Part shown: piece by piece, positions 1 through 8,401 of the stretch
Layout: each line of letters begins with the position of its first letter
Numbering within the stretch: position 1 is the stretch's first letter
Source of the DNA: CAZEER01 sp964586315
Lineage (GTDB): Bacteria; Fidelibacterota; Marinisomatia; Marinisomatales; UBA1611
Length of the DNA stretch: 19,578 nucleotides
Assembly (NCBI GenBank): GCA_964586315.1
Contig: CAZPHE010000036.1
Coordinates: 1 to 19,578, forward strand
Direction: 5' to 3'
Position numbers and translations under genes: made by a program
The notes under the pieces: generated by a model
What the model was told of the DNA's origin: nothing
The model's database searches: none
What the model saw: only the letters and a program-made list of their open reading frames with translations

Positions 1-1841
1 GTTACTGATTTTGCCAAATTCCTTGGTTGATCTATTTCACAACCTCTAAAAACTGCCAATTCATAAGCAAGAATTTGTAAAATAATAGAACATGTAATTG
101 GAAAAACATGTTTGTGAGTATTTGGAATAATCAATATATAGTCTGATAAAGAATTTAAAGCATTATTAATTTTATCTGTTATTATGATTATAATTCCTTT
201 GCGTGCTTTTACTTCCTCAATATTAGCTAAAACTTTAGGAAAACTATCATCCTGAGGAGCAATAAATACTACAGGCATATTCTCATCAATCAAAGCTATT
301 GGTCCATGTTTCATTTCGGCCGCAGGATAACCTTCTGCATGTATATATGAAATCTCTTTTAATTTTAATGCACCTTCTAGAGCAACAGGGAAATTTATAC
401 CTCTACCTAAATATAAAAAATTATCGGCTTCCCAAGTTTGCTTGGCAACTTTTTTCACAGCATCAGTATTTTGAAGAATTGAAACAACATCTTGATCAAT
501 ATGTCGCATTGCCCTAATCAATTCCTTACCTCTAGCTCTTGAAACACTTTTTTCCCTTCCTAATTTTAATGCCAACATAATAAGGATTGTTAATTGAGAA
601 GTGAAAGCTTTTGTGGAAGCGACACCTATTTCTGGACCTGTGTGAGTAAAAATTCCTGCATCAGTTTCTCTAGAAATTGTACTACCAACAACATTACAAA
701 TTCCTAGAATGATAGCACCAAGTTTTTTTGCTTTTCTGATTGCTGCTAATGTATCAGCAGTTTCGCCTGATTGGCTTAAAGCAATTAATATAGTATTACT
801 ATCTATGATTGCATTTCTATAACGAAATTCTGAAGCATATTCAACATGCACAGGCACTCTAGCATATTCTTCAATAAGATGTTTACCAATTAATCCCGCA
901 TGCCAAGAAGTACCGCAAGCAGTTATATAAATTCTTGATGCTGATAATAAATTTGAAAAATAATCTGCGATTCCACCCAATTGAGTAGTACCATCATCTA
1001 GATTAAATCTTCCTCGCATAGTATCTGAAATAGAGTGTTGTTGATCGTGTATCTCCTTTAACATAAAATGAGGAAATTCACCCTTTTCAATTTCTTCAAT
1101 TGTTAAATCAATTTTAGTGAGAGCTTTGGTTACAATTTTTTTTGAATCAATTTTAGAAATTGAATAGTTCCCATTATCAATTGTAACTAATTCGTTATCA
1201 TCTAGATAAATAACATTGCGAGTATGTTCAACAATTGGGGAAGCATCACTCGCTATTAATAATTCTTCTTCTCCTATACCTAAGACTAATGGGCTTCCCA
1301 TTCGGGCAGCAATCATTTTATTTGGTTCATCTTCGCAAATAACAACTATTCCATAAGCACCAATCACTTCTTGCAAAGCGGCTCTTACAGCATCTTCAAG
1401 ACTAATTTTTTCATTATTATTATAATACAATTCAGAAATAAGTTGAACGAGAACCTCTGTGTCTGTTTCACTAGTAAAAGGAATCCCTCTTTTCTTTAGA
1501 ACCTGTTTTATTGAATCATGGTTTTCAATAATACCATTATGTACTAATGCTATCTTATCTTTATGATCTATGTGAGGATGCGCGTTAATATCATTTGGTT
1601 CTCCATGTGTAGCCCATCGAGTATGTGCAATACCACAATAACTATTTATCCGTATAGGAGAATCATCTATCAAAGATTCAAGGTCTGATACTTTTCCAGC
1701 TCTTTTAATACTATGAAGATTCTTTTTATTTAATAGAGCCACCCCTGCAGAATCATACCCACGATACTCTAATCGCCTTAACCCTTTTAATAGAATTGGG
1801 ATCGGGTCTTCACTACCTATATACCCAACTATACCACACAT
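1..1841 (-). CDS. glmS: Glutamine--fructose-6-phosphate aminotransferase (isomerizing), 3' end cut by the window
   Basis: Makes glucosamine-6-phosphate from fructose-6-phosphate and glutamine in the cytoplasm, the first step toward UDP-GlcNAc for peptidoglycan and lipopolysaccharide. The frame reads open for 613 codons from ATG at 1841 and leaves the window in LAKSV(T), so only a few codons are missing (family length about 600-615). The N-terminal glutaminase domain has the nucleophile Cys2 in MCGIVGYIG, then RGYDSAG (27-33) and HTRWATHG (73-80). The two SIS isomerase domains show TACGTSWHA (307-315), SQSGETADT (356-364), ASTKAFTSQ (408-416) and EGYPAAEMKHGP (503-514). It is the last of three closely spaced minus-strand genes, 23 nt after the acetyltransferase. 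No glmS ribozyme can fit in that gap. Identity is certain; regulation is not visible. Confidence 0.97.
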   Translation of the reverse strand, partial: MCGIVGYIGSEDPIPILLKGLRRLEYRGYDSAGVALLNKKNLHSIKRAGKVSDLESLIDDSPIRINSYCGIAHTRWATHGEPNDINAHPHIDHKDKIALVHNGIIENHDSIKQVLKKRGIPFTSETDTEVLVQLISELYYNNNEKISLEDAVRAALQEVIGAYGIVVICEDEPNKMIAARMGSPLVLGIGEEELLIASDASPIVEHTRNVIYLDDNELVTIDNGNYSISKIDSKKIVTKALTKIDLTIEEIEKGEFPHFMLKEIHDQQHSISDTMRGRFNLDDGTTQLGGIADYFSNLLSASRIYITACGTSWHAGLIGKHLIEEYARVPVHVEYASEFRYRNAIIDSNTILIALSQSGETADTLAAIRKAKKLGAIILGICNVVGSTISRETDAGIFTHTGPEIGVASTKAFTSQLTILIMLALKLGREKSVSRARGKELIRAMRHIDQDVVSILQNTDAVKKVAKQTWEADNFLYLGRGINFPVALEGALKLKEISYIHAEGYPAAEMKHGPIALIDENMPVVFIAPQDDSFPKVLANIEEVKARKGIIIIITDKINNALNSLSDYILIIPNTHKHVFPITCSIILQILAYELAVFRGCEIDQPRNLAKSV

Positions 1842-1864
1842 AAAAATTTTCCATAAAAAATAAA

Positions 1865-2350
1865 TTATAATAAAAACATAGTATAGACACGCTCATCTTG
1901 ATCTTTATAATAATGATCTTTCAATGTTGTCTCATGAGTAAATCCAATGTTTTCATAGAAGATATGCGCCTTAGTATTTTCTTCATGAGTTAAAAGATAA
2001 AGCTTTCTTGCTTGACCATTCATTTTCTTATACCATACGTATGCATCATTTTTCAATGCATCTACAAGTTTTCTACCAATTCCTTTGCCACGAGCTTTAT
2101 TCAAAATACAAATCCTATCTAATTCAAACAATCCATGTTTAGGAAGGCCATGCATTATCCAACTTACAATACCAATGATTTCTTCTTTATCTAATGCAAC
2201 GATATATTGATAATCTTTATCAAACTCTGTTAAAAATACATTTCTAGCCTCTTTAACATCTTTGATATTATAAAAATCTAATAATACTCTAGCAATCTGA
2301 TTTTTATCAGCATAATTAGCTTTCCTAACTGAAATTTGTTCTATACTCAT
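1865..2350 (-). CDS. GNAT-family N-acetyltransferase
   Basis: A 161-aa GCN5-related acetyltransferase, expected to move an acetyl group from acetyl-CoA to an amine; the substrate is unknown. The acetyl-CoA-binding motif A is clear as ARGKGIGRKL near residues 86-95, after the beta-4 strand ELDRICIL. Motif B follows as NTKAHIFYENIGF near 124-136. ATG at 2350 (MSIEQISVRKAN) was chosen because the frame stays open to an upstream ATG at 2422 only by running into the end of the methyltransferase gene, and conserved-looking sequence starts at ISVRKAN. No good Shine-Dalgarno precedes it. It sits 22 nt after the methyltransferase and 23 nt before glmS, so it is probably in one operon with both. RimI-type protein acetylation is possible but not supported specifically. 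Confidence 0.85.
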   Translation of the reverse strand: MSIEQISVRKANYADKNQIARVLLDFYNIKDVKEARNVFLTEFDKDYQYIVALDKEEIIGIVSWIMHGLPKHGLFELDRICILNKARGKGIGRKLVDALKNDAYVWYKKMNGQARKLYLLTHEENTKAHIFYENIGFTHETTLKDHYYKDQDERVYTMFLL

Positions 2351-2372
2351 AATTAAATTTGCCAATGCATTA

Positions 2373-2990
2373 CTAATTTTTTTTTGCAAATGCCCAAACA
2401 GTAACTGGAAATTGTTCTTCATTTTTTAACGAATGAATGTATGGTTTGTATTTGACCCATTTATTAAAGTTTGAAATTATAGCTGATTTGTTACCCCATT
2501 GATCTACTGCAATATTTTTTGAGAGAAATCCATTATTTGATAATAGATGTTTCAATCCATTTTTTGTCCACCGCGTACAGTCATCTGGAGCATTGTGAAC
2601 TTTTATTAAAAAAGGAGTGGCAATAATCAAAGAACCACCTGTTTTTAATAATTTATGTATATTTTTTATAGCTAAAGATGGATTAGGTAAATGTTCTAAA
2701 ACATGCTCAAGTATTATTAAATCGTAAACACTATATGAATCTATTTTATTTGATAAATCGAACTCTGGGAATGATAAGGTATTGTAGTTTTGGTTAGAAA
2801 AATGATTTTCCCATCGATTCCCAGAAATTTCTAGGACATTAATAGAATTAGAATTCAAATGAGTAATAAAATCATCAATTGCTTCATCACAGATCACTCT
2901 AATCCAATGTCTATGCATTCGTTTCATCTCTCTGTCAGATAAAATGCCTAAAAATAGTAGTATTTTCTTTAAAATTTTTCTAATTGACAT
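2373..2990 (-). CDS. Class I SAM-dependent methyltransferase
   Basis: A 205-aa methyltransferase of the Methyltransf_11/23 type. Motif I appears in weakened form as NVLEISGNRW (51-60) instead of the usual VLEIGxGxG. The post-motif region YDLIILEHVLEHLPNP (89-104) and GGSLIIATPF (118-127) are typical. The stretch HNAPDDCTRWT (132-142) resembles the H-x-x-P-x-D-x-x-R-x-T segment common in methyltransferases of surface-polysaccharide clusters. That would fit the amino-sugar gene glmS two genes downstream, but the substrate is inference. The degenerate glycine loop could mean altered cofactor binding. ATG at 2990. It appears to head the methyltransferase-GNAT-glmS group. Confidence 0.82.
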   Translation of the reverse strand: MSIRKILKKILLFLGILSDREMKRMHRHWIRVICDEAIDDFITHLNSNSINVLEISGNRWENHFSNQNYNTLSFPEFDLSNKIDSYSVYDLIILEHVLEHLPNPSLAIKNIHKLLKTGGSLIIATPFLIKVHNAPDDCTRWTKNGLKHLLSNNGFLSKNIAVDQWGNKSAIISNFNKWVKYKPYIHSLKNEEQFPVTVWAFAKKN

Positions 2991-3013
2991 ATTTTACTTT
3001 AAAATTATTCATC

Positions 3014-3047
3014 GATTAATAATAATTAAATCATTATTGGATTAATC
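3014..3047 (-). terminator. Hairpin at the 3' end of the DUF4056-like gene
   Basis: On the minus strand GATTAAT + AATAAT pairs with ATTATT + ATTAATC around a 6-nt loop, with two bulged C residues. It overlaps the stop codon at 3042-3044. There is no long T run after it, so it may be a weak terminator or an mRNA 3'-end stabiliser. It separates this gene from the methyltransferase group. Confidence 0.4.
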
Positions 3048-4106
3048 AACATACTTATACCCCTTATCTAAAGCTTCTTTTTTCATTTTATCTAAAATAA
3101 TTGGGATTCCTTCATCTGGTTTTATACGCATACCTTTCCTTGCCTTATTTCCATATATTATCTTTAAAATTTTTATACTCATTGATACTCTTGCTTCAAT
3201 TTCCATAAAAAATGTAAATCCATACTCATTAGCTTCTCTTAAAAATGGTCTCGGATATCCTGGATGTATTTTTTTATTACAATCTTTCAAATTTGGTATA
3301 ATTGATGGATTAATTGTACCATCTAATTCACCAATATCAAAATTTCTATACAAAATATGTAAGGTTCCTGGAGGGTTCATATTTTCCATAATACCTGGAA
3401 TCCAACCAGTATACCAATAACCTTCAATAGTTTTTGTTATAGATATTGATTTATTCCTAGAAAATATATGGAGCATTTCCAACTCATCTTTTATGGTTCT
3501 AGTCATATCCAGATTATAGTCTTTTCCTTTATTTAATAAAACATCACCTACTAAATGGATGCCCATCATATTAGAGAAACCATCTTCCCATGAGAATGCT
3601 GAAGCATACTCTGAAAAAAAAAATAATTGACGTTGTCCATACCAAGAAAGTAACTCATGCCAATTAGCTGCATGGAAAATTACATATTGCGCTAACTTTA
3701 CAGAAGCGGGATGAGCTATTGCTCGTTTTTGATCTATTGAAAATAAATCCCAATCATTTGGATATTTAATTGAAATATGGAAAATAGATGGATCTACTCT
3801 GGTTTTAAATGGAATATTTGCTGATGATTTTAAAAGTTCATTATAAATCCGTTCATATGCATATTTAGTCCAGTCTGCTGTATTCCTTACATGACTAAGA
3901 TCTATATGTCCTGCTCTACATGTATAAATAATTCCATTTCCTTCACCTCTACTATTTGCATAATTGTGTTTTCCTATATCACTAGGACCTGAAAATATCA
4001 TACCAGGAGTAGGAGTTGGAGTGGATCCAACTGCAGTAGTAGGTACAGAAATTTCAGTAGATAGTATAAAAGAAAAAATTGAAAAAATTTTTATAAATAA
4101 TTTCAA
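3042..4106 (-). CDS. Exported DUF4056-like protein of unknown function
   Basis: A 354-aa protein with a hydrophobic N-terminal signal sequence (residues 2-16) followed by a short TPTPTPG linker near 29-35. The block IIYTCRAGHIDLSHVR (about 59-74) followed by ADWTKYAYE is what led to the assignment; it resembles the core of the DUF4056 family, recalled from memory and not searched. Function is unknown; the conserved Cys, His, Asp and Arg could form an active or metal site (inference). The start is TTG at 4106: no ATG lies upstream of the signal sequence, and the next Met (residue 36) would remove it. Only one base separates it from the stop of the membrane protein upstream, so the two are almost certainly translated from one mRNA. 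Confidence 0.65.
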   Translation of the reverse strand: MKLFIKIFSIFSFILSTEISVPTTAVGSTPTPTPGMIFSGPSDIGKHNYANSRGEGNGIIYTCRAGHIDLSHVRNTADWTKYAYERIYNELLKSSANIPFKTRVDPSIFHISIKYPNDWDLFSIDQKRAIAHPASVKLAQYVIFHAANWHELLSWYGQRQLFFFSEYASAFSWEDGFSNMMGIHLVGDVLLNKGKDYNLDMTRTIKDELEMLHIFSRNKSISITKTIEGYWYTGWIPGIMENMNPPGTLHILYRNFDIGELDGTINPSIIPNLKDCNKKIHPGYPRPFLREANEYGFTFFMEIEARVSMSIKILKIIYGNKARKGMRIKPDEGIPIILDKMKKEALDKGYKYVD

Positions 4107-4107
4107 T

Positions 4108-4851
4108 TTATTGTTTTTTAAGAGGTAAATATACTATATCTCTTAGGTAATTCCCATCGCCTGTTGGACGAACAAAAAATACTTCCTTTTTTATTAACCT
4201 ATAAATTGATAGGATCCATAATAAGAATAAAATAATTGCAATGGGTTGGAAAAACTGGTGATTAGGGATATGTATAAAAAATGGAATAAATAGTCCTCCA
4301 ACATACATAAGTCTAATCAAAAAATAATCTTCAAATGTTCTTCTTGTTCTATCTCCATTAATACAAAACCATGCTAAATTAATTTGGTCGTGTATTATCC
4401 AAAAACTAAATGTAAATACAATACCCCAATGTCCAAGCCATCCATAGATTAACATAAATATTATATAACTAACCTTACATGCAACAGATGTAATTTTACC
4501 ATAGATTGCCCAATTAAATTGTATCCATTCTTTTTTTGATAAGAATAAAATTATTCCGGTAAATAAGAATCCAGGACCCCACCATAAAAATAGAATTGAT
4601 GACAAAATATCCCTAGCATATAATGCCATACAAAAACATACAGTATGATTTAGAATTAATAATATCCCTGCAGCTTCGCCTATTACACTGTTATATATAC
4701 TAACTTTTTCTTTTGTAATTATCAATATGGAAATTCTAATAAGGGTAAATACAAAAAATATAGATAGCCAGTAATTCAAAGTAGGAGATATTGATTCAAA
4801 AAAATGATAAATCTCTGGTTGGAAGCCTAGCATAATTTTAATAAATACCAA
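4108..4851 (-). CDS. Polytopic membrane protein of unknown function
   Basis: A 247-aa hydrophobic protein with about six or seven membrane segments (roughly residues 27-45, 55-75, 85-103, 118-138, 141-160, 180-200 and 205-220) and a basic C-terminal tail. I do not recognise the family. Possible functional residues within or beside membrane segments are IIHDQ near 152-156 and the hydrophilic loop NGDRTRRTFEDY. The listed start is TTG at 4851; an in-frame ATG at 4833 would give 241 aa and is equally plausible, as neither has a Shine-Dalgarno site. It ends one base before the DUF4056-like gene, suggesting a two-gene unit: an inner-membrane partner and an exported protein. Confidence 0.7.
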   Translation of the reverse strand: MVFIKIMLGFQPEIYHFFESISPTLNYWLSIFFVFTLIRISILIITKEKVSIYNSVIGEAAGILLILNHTVCFCMALYARDILSSILFLWWGPGFLFTGIILFLSKKEWIQFNWAIYGKITSVACKVSYIIFMLIYGWLGHWGIVFTFSFWIIHDQINLAWFCINGDRTRRTFEDYFLIRLMYVGGLFIPFFIHIPNHQFFQPIAIILFLLWILSIYRLIKKEVFFVRPTGDGNYLRDIVYLPLKKQ

Positions 4852-4878
4852 TTAAAATATCCCTTGCAGAATAGCCTG

Positions 4879-4910
4879 ACAATAATTTGGATTAAAGCAA
4901 AAATTATTGT
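4879..4910. repeat. 10-bp perfect inverted repeat between two minus-strand genes
   Basis: ACAATAATTT at 4879-4888 and AAATTATTGT at 4901-4910 form a perfect 10-bp stem with a 12-nt loop. It lies between the stop of the MORN gene (4921) and the start of the membrane-protein gene. No T tract follows on either strand. It may be a terminator without a classical U run or a protein-binding palindrome. Confidence 0.45.
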
Positions 4911-4920
4911 AGAGTTATAA

Positions 4921-5901
4921 TTAATCAAGACTTTGACTTTTTTCATATAACATTTTTCGAAGATTCTCACTTACTAAAAAAGAGTATCCTCTCTCTTTAT
5001 GGATGCTATTAACCTTATAATGATATTTTTTTATATGCATAACAAATTCTTTGATATCAATTTCTACATTAACACCCGCACGATCTTTTATAATTGCTTT
5101 ATTTTTTTTCCTTTCAGCTATTTTTTTTATTTTTGTTTTTTCCTTTTGTTCTAAAAAAAATATTTTTTCAAAATATTTTTGTTTAAAATCATCGCAATTT
5201 ATTTCTCTATCCCATGGTTCTTTACACTCTTGATCAATTAAATTGTTTTTATCATATACTTCTTTTCTTGACCAATATGTTGATGGAATATTTTTTGGCT
5301 TTGTATGCAAATCTAAATCAGTATATATGGGATCATAAAAATACCAATCACCTTTTTTTTCACCATTAAAATATTGACCTTTAAAAACTGTATCATAAAT
5401 AGGAATAAAGTAATTTTCCTTATTTTCATAATTTTCTAGATTAGTCTTATGGATTATTATAGATCCATGCTTCATACCATCGCGATAATCAATACTAGTT
5501 ATAATCTGGGAAGTTCCAAATCGTAATGATTTATCATTTAAATATTCATTATCATCCTCTATTAAAATCCACGTACCTTGTTTTCTCCCTTCAACGTACA
5601 AACCGATTATTCCAGGTAATTGGTGCTCTTGATTATAATATTGTATGTAAATACCATTTTTTAATCCATCAACTATTGTACACTCTATAATTTTAAAATC
5701 ATCTTGATTTTTAAAATTAATTATAAATCTACCTGTAAAAATTTCTTTGCTATTTTTGCTATACCAGAGACCATCAATTTTATGCAGCTTTTCAGGTTTA
5801 AATAAAAAACTACTATCATTATTAAAAAAAATCTCTAAGTCATCAATAATTTTCCCAGATAAAAATCCTATAAAGAATAGTATAGATATAAATCTAATCA
5901 T
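4921..5901 (-). CDS. Exported YwqK/MORN-repeat-like protein
   Basis: A 326-aa protein with signal sequence MIRFISILFFIGFLSG and a central region of degenerate MORN/YwqK-type repeats (G-x-x-x-G-x-W/I-x-x-Y). Examples are GLKNGIYIQYY near 79-89, EGRKQGTWILIED near 104-116, YRDGMKHGSIIIH near 139-151 and YFNGEKKGDWYFYD near 177-190. The last ~90 residues are very lysine-rich, with a predicted helical stretch (EKTKIKKIAERKKNKAIIK). Such repeats are beta-hairpin structural modules; the specific function is unknown. ATG at 5901 is preferred over TTG at 5907 because it starts the signal peptide. The start is preceded by the leader motif described separately. A second, smaller MORN-type protein is encoded at 11546-11962. 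Confidence 0.72.
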   Translation of the reverse strand: MIRFISILFFIGFLSGKIIDDLEIFFNNDSSFLFKPEKLHKIDGLWYSKNSKEIFTGRFIINFKNQDDFKIIECTIVDGLKNGIYIQYYNQEHQLPGIIGLYVEGRKQGTWILIEDDNEYLNDKSLRFGTSQIITSIDYRDGMKHGSIIIHKTNLENYENKENYFIPIYDTVFKGQYFNGEKKGDWYFYDPIYTDLDLHTKPKNIPSTYWSRKEVYDKNNLIDQECKEPWDREINCDDFKQKYFEKIFFLEQKEKTKIKKIAERKKNKAIIKDRAGVNVEIDIKEFVMHIKKYHYKVNSIHKERGYSFLVSENLRKMLYEKSQSLD

Positions 5902-5940
5902 TATCAAATCTACCCACCATTACTCAAACAAAAAACCCTA
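5894..5940 (-). promoter_or_regulatory. Leader motif A before the MORN-like gene
   Basis: On the minus strand TAGGGTTTTTTG (5941-5930) is followed by AATGGTGGG, then TAGATTTGATAATG ending in the gene's ATG at 5901. The spacing from TAGGG to ATG is identical to leader B before the 8402-8839 gene, with about 30 of 39 bases matching. Either a TAnnTTTG-type -7 promoter box placed so that transcription would begin at or near the start codon, or an 8-codon mini-ORF (MVGRFDND, 5920-5894) overlapping the gene start. Confidence 0.5.
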
Positions 5941-5956
5941 GGTATATTAGTTTTTA

Positions 5957-7192
5957 TCAAGTTTTATCATTTGATATCAATTTAAAATTGGTTAGTGATC
6001 TCCATATATACTCAATAGGTCCATAACGAAATCTTTTCAACCATTTAGAAGAAAAGAGTATCAATAAAAACCAAATCAATATCATGATCCCAATTTGTCC
6101 AAATCTATTGATGTACCCAAATAGCCCCAAACCAAAACCATAGAATATAGAGGTTGCAATAATTGATTGAATCAAATATAATGTCAATGCTGTCTTTCCT
6201 ATAAATAACAAGTTTTCTTGGAATTTTTGAAATTTACCTTTTCTAATCCAAAGCATGATAATACCAATATAACCGGCAGAAATGAAAGGTGTAGCTAAGT
6301 GATTAGGTGAACGCCCTAAAAATTGTACATATTTCCAATTCCAATCAAAAGAATATAAAAGATATAACCCAGTAATCGATAATAATACACCAATTCCAAA
6401 CCCATATTTAATCAACTTTATATAAAATAATTTAGTTTGTGAATTACTAAAGATACCAAAAGAAAAACATGACATGCCAATTAACATCATACCAAATGAC
6501 CTTGAAAAAAGATCAATTAAAAATGATAAGCCCACTATTCCTCCACCCATTGCACCAGGGGCATCACTTTCTTTATTTAATGACCACATTTTTTCCCTAT
6601 ATTTAACTTGTTTTGAATAGGAGCCTCTATATGTATCAAGTTCTAGTTGAATTTCATTATCAGTAGGGTTCCAAGTTTTGATTATAACATCTTTTTCTAC
6701 TTGATCTAAATGATCTAGGATATATTCATAGGTCGCATAACCTGAAAAAATAGGAACCATATAGATTATACAACCAAAAATAAATTGTTTTAGAGGTGAA
6801 ATATTTTTAAAAAAATAGAGCGGAAAAGCACAAAGGGCATAAATAAATAATATATCACCATACCAAATAAAATAGGAGTGTAACCACCCAATAATAAGAA
6901 GCCAAAAGTTTCGGTTATAAAATAATAATATGGGATTCTTCCTCTTTCTAATTACACTTTTAATATATAAAAGTGTACTTGCTCCAAAGAGCATAGAAAA
7001 TATCGCCATAAATTTTTGATCTGCGATAACATGGGTGATACAGTAAATGATTTGATTAATAAAAGTGGGTTCATATATAACTGGACTGAAATACGCCATT
7101 GCTGGCATTGCGAAACTCGTTATATTCATTACTAGGATACCTAGTACTGCAAATCCACGCAATATATCAATCGAAATGATTCTATTATTCAT
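5957..7192 (-). CDS. DUF418-family integral membrane protein
   Basis: A 411-aa inner-membrane protein of the DUF418 family (YeiB-like, distantly related to acyltransferase/heparan-acetyltransferase-type membrane proteins). The N terminus has the hallmark RIISIDILRGFAVLGILVMN (4-23). The C-terminal DUF418 domain shows GKTALTLYLIQS (about 332-343) and YGFGLGLFG. Around ten membrane segments are apparent, with a polar loop (about 160-215) between the halves that includes the GGG of MGGGIVG. The family is thought to act in transport or envelope modification, without an agreed substrate. ATG at 7192. It lies downstream of the alpha/beta-hydrolase remnant, with 248 nt of non-coding sequence in between. 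Confidence 0.88.
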   Translation of the reverse strand: MNNRIISIDILRGFAVLGILVMNITSFAMPAMAYFSPVIYEPTFINQIIYCITHVIADQKFMAIFSMLFGASTLLYIKSVIRKRKNPILLFYNRNFWLLIIGWLHSYFIWYGDILFIYALCAFPLYFFKNISPLKQFIFGCIIYMVPIFSGYATYEYILDHLDQVEKDVIIKTWNPTDNEIQLELDTYRGSYSKQVKYREKMWSLNKESDAPGAMGGGIVGLSFLIDLFSRSFGMMLIGMSCFSFGIFSNSQTKLFYIKLIKYGFGIGVLLSITGLYLLYSFDWNWKYVQFLGRSPNHLATPFISAGYIGIIMLWIRKGKFQKFQENLLFIGKTALTLYLIQSIIATSIFYGFGLGLFGYINRFGQIGIMILIWFLLILFSSKWLKRFRYGPIEYIWRSLTNFKLISNDKT

Positions 7193-7304
7193 TAAAGATA
7201 AACTCTAAAAATATATATTAGCTTAGATTGGAATCCTTTTATGAAAATAAAGCAAAGTAGAACTTTTTAATCTTTTATACATCTATATTATATACCCAAA
7301 ATAA

Positions 7305-7370
7305 GATGGCAGAGAGTAAAAATCTCCTTGGTTTGTAGGAATAATATAAAACCTATTAATCTCTGCCATC
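7305..7370. repeat. 11-bp perfect inverted repeat with a 44-nt spacer
   Basis: GATGGCAGAGA at 7305-7315 and TCTCTGCCATC at 7360-7370 are exact reverse complements. Partial pairing continues on both sides (AAA/TTT outside, TAA/TTA inside). On the plus strand CTTTTTA follows, as in a terminator, but no plus-strand gene precedes it. It stands out as the most GC-rich patch in the gap between the hydrolase remnant and the DUF418 gene. A 28-codon open frame on the minus strand (7369-7283) starts inside the right arm and reads through both arms. It has no usable ribosome binding site. Confidence 0.6.
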
Positions 7371-7440
7371 CTTTTTATAATTAGAAATTATTTTAAAAGA
7401 TAAATTATACCATAGCCATTAAATAATTTAAATAATTGAT

Positions 7441-7701
7441 TTAGTTTATAATTGCATTGAAAAAAATTTCATTAAACTTTTTGATCTGTTCCATATGAGG
7501 CAAATGCCCTGAATCTTTTATAATAAATAATTTTAATGATGGAAAAAGTAAATCCATTTTTTCAGTAATCATTTTAAGTGGAAGGACTGTATCATCCGCA
7601 CCCCAGATAGCATATTGAGGGAATGAGTAATCAGCCCTTAAAAAACAATGAATTGCAGTTAAAATACAAAGCAATCTTTTCATTACTTGTTTAGGTTCCA
7701 T
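7441..7701 (-). pseudogene. Alpha/beta-hydrolase C-terminal remnant
   Basis: 86 codons that match only the last third of an alpha/beta-hydrolase fold enzyme. IWGADDTVLPL (32-42) carries the acidic catalytic residue. IIKDSGHLPHMEQ (60-72) carries the catalytic His in the typical G-H-x-P-H-x-E-Q setting. The nucleophile elbow (G-x-S-x-G), oxyanion hole and the first ~170 residues are missing. The 149 nt upstream contain no coding-like sequence in any frame. The gene is therefore truncated, most simply a decaying remnant; expression as a short protein cannot be excluded since ATG at 7701 is intact. Confidence 0.75.
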
Positions 7702-7850
7702 TTAAAAGTATATTTATAAAGATTAAACAAAAATTTTGCACGAATTTTGCATGGGTAATATTTTTCTAAAAACTTAATCTATAACTAAATAATAAAATTG
7801 TGGTTAAAAATGAAAATAAGGGCTATTAAAATTCTTTCTAGAATATAAAT

Positions 7851-8282
7851 TTATTCTTTTAAATATCGTACAATGCTTTTATACCCATAGAAGTCTTCAG
7901 ATTCTTCTTCATTGGTAATAATTGTTAGAATATTGTTTTTGATTTGGTAGGTTGCATCAACTGTATCAGAATCAGCAATAATTCTTAAAAGATCGTTATT
8001 TACAAACCATATACCTCGACCCTTTTTTTGGTTACCATCATCAAGAGAAACAAATGACATAGAACCTGATCTATGAAAAGTTAAAGTCTCAATATTGTCT
8101 TCATCTTTATATACTATTTCCTTTTCTTCTGTTTCAGAAAAAGTTGTGGTTTCCATTGATTCAAATGTCCATTTATTTATTAATTTTAAATTTTCATACT
8201 TAGGTGTTATTTGTAATGGATTTTGATTTCCAAATAAAATCATATTGTACAAAAATATTAACAAAGTATATTTTTTATTCAT
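7851..8282 (-). CDS. Small exported lipocalin-like protein
   Basis: A 143-aa protein with a signal sequence (MNKKYTLLIFLYNMILFGNQ). The mature part alternates beta-strand-like segments in the order seen in lipocalin-like domains of Bacteroidota: LINKWTFESME near 34-44, a TLTFHRSGSMSFV strand near 68-80, GIWFVNNDLLRII near 90-102 and TYQIKNNILTII near 109-120. Probably a periplasmic or surface beta-barrel binding protein, ligand unknown. ATG at 8282 is chosen because GGAG lies 6-7 nt upstream, one of the few clear Shine-Dalgarno sites here. That GGAG falls inside the alternative TTG start at 8294. Confidence 0.6.
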   Translation of the reverse strand: MNKKYTLLIFLYNMILFGNQNPLQITPKYENLKLINKWTFESMETTTFSETEEKEIVYKDEDNIETLTFHRSGSMSFVSLDDGNQKKGRGIWFVNNDLLRIIADSDTVDATYQIKNNILTIITNEEESEDFYGYKSIVRYLKE

Positions 8283-8318
8283 ATATAACTCCAAGACGTT
8301 TTCAAATTGGATAGAATC

Positions 8319-8351
8319 CTAATAAGAAATTTTTAAAAATCTAAGCATCAT
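8319..8351 (-). promoter_or_regulatory. Leader motif H upstream of the lipocalin-like gene
   Basis: ATGATGCTTAGATTTTT on the minus strand, 37 nt before the gene's ATG. It resembles the block before the cyclase gene (ATGATGGTTAGATTC) and the 50-aa membrane gene (ATGATGCATAGATTTT). As a mini-ORF it reads MMLRFLKISY and stops. As a promoter, TAGATTTT would be a -7-like box. Confidence 0.3.
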
Positions 8352-8401
8352 TCCACAAACAAAATATATATGCATATTAGATATTATCATACTAACCATA
8401 T

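Noticed and set aside
299..517. 72-codon plus-strand open frame
   Set aside because: It is antisense to glmS, whose frame here contains the conserved KHGPIALI motif and reads through without interruption.
1842..1864. glmS ribozyme upstream of glmS
   Set aside because: The gap to the preceding gene is only 23 nt, far too short for the ribozyme.
2351..2422. Longer N terminus for the GNAT protein (start at 2422)
   Set aside because: The extra 24 residues overlap the methyltransferase 3' end and do not resemble GNAT sequence; ATG at 2350 gives a normal-sized domain.
7740..7765. Direct repeat of ATTTTGCA
   Set aside because: Two copies of a short AT-rich word in a very AT-rich gap; not convincing beyond chance.
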